Part shown: positions 63,894 through 64,000 of the stretch, piece by piece | Position numbering within the stretch: position 1 is the stretch's first letter | How the letters are laid out: each line of letters starts with the position of its first letter | Assembly: GCA_947499955.1 (NCBI GenBank) | Contig: CANMQI010000013.1 | Location: 62,001-126,000 of the forward strand | Length of the DNA: 64,000 nucleotides | Reading direction: 5' to 3' | DNA from: an uncultured Granulosicoccus sp. | GTDB taxonomy: Bacteria; Pseudomonadota; Gammaproteobacteria; Granulosicoccales; Granulosicoccaceae | Made by a program: the position numbers and the translations under genes | The notes under the pieces: model-generated | What the model was told of the DNA's origin: nothing | The model's input: the letters and a program-made list of their open reading frames with translations, nothing else | The model's database searches: none

Positions 63894-64000
63894 ATGTCAG
63901 ACAAACGTCAATTGAAGGATCGCCTGAAAGTTGTGGATACCTTGCGTCTGGCAGGAAAGCTGACGGAGGCCCGGGACGCGCTTGCGTTGCTGCAAACCGA
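63894..64000 (+). CDS. Start of an unidentified protein, cut by the window edge
   Basis: An ATG at 63894 opens a frame through the right edge (35 codons). The helical, charged sequence (RQLKDRLKVVDTLRLAGKLTEARDAL) might be the first helices of a TPR-like protein. It is divergent from the ABC cluster. Too short to identify. Confidence 0.5.
   Translation, partial: MSDKRQLKDRLKVVDTLRLAGKLTEARDALALLQT

Overview
The window is about 60 kb of conserved housekeeping DNA from a gammaproteobacterium, followed by an envelope/glycan cluster of unclear function. Gene order from rsmH to rapZ closely follows the Pseudomonas order as I remember it (mraW-mraZ-rnpB-rsmI-lpoA-yraN, sspB-sspA-petCBA, algW...hisG-murA-mla-kdsD-lptCAB-rpoN-hpf-ptsN-rapZ). 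The split class II ribonucleotide reductase, an HPr kinase beside a sugar-transport-free PTS, and the large set of envelope genes fit a marine or environmental lineage near Chromatiales/Granulosicoccaceae. The genus is a guess. Codon use is GC-rich and even throughout. I saw no insertion sequence, prophage, tRNA, rRNA or CRISPR array.

Layout. 1-1.2 kb (minus): start of the division/cell-wall cluster (mraZ, rsmH) with a clear promoter and MraZ boxes. 1.7-6.3 kb: a zinc-ribbon protein, RNase P RNA, rsmI head-to-head with lpoA, then yraN. 6.4-11.4 kb (minus): an orphan LuxR-type regulator, sspA-sspB and the cytochrome bc1 operon petABC. 11.7-15.9 kb: a DegS/AlgW-like protease, convergent with a metzincin protease and a HAMP membrane protein. 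16.1-22.5 kb (minus): aroG-hisG-murA and mlaFEDCB. 22.7-35 kb (plus): mlaA, kdsD-lptCAB, rpoN-hpf-ptsN-hprK-rapZ-ptsH-ptsI, mgtE. 35.2-40 kb: a stand-alone DUF3391 gene, then nrdJa-nrdJb with NrdR boxes and three small genes. 40.5-45.9 kb: a GGDEF/EAL protein, dinB and minCDE. 46-48.1 kb: a porin, a BON lipoprotein and a probable gene remnant. 48.5-63.4 kb (minus): the accessory-looking cluster.

How the genes work together. Most of the window serves the envelope: peptidoglycan (mraZ/rsmH, lpoA, murA), lipid asymmetry (mlaA plus mlaFEDCB), LPS export (kdsD, lptCAB), septum placement (minCDE) and periplasmic quality control (DegS-like). rpoN, hpf, ptsN, hprK, rapZ, ptsH and ptsI form the nitrogen-type regulatory PTS.

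The best candidate for an undescribed system is 48.5-63.4 kb. An Opp-type peptide/oligosaccharide ABC importer (fused ATPase, Tat-type binding protein, two permeases) is followed by three glycosyltransferases. After these come an 899-residue ABC half-transporter whose ATPase motifs are all degenerate, a stand-alone cyclic-nucleotide-binding protein, a polysaccharide deacetylase and a GNAT acyltransferase. Their close, often 4-bp-overlapping packing suggests one pathway that imports, builds, modifies or moves a surface glycan. That function is inference.
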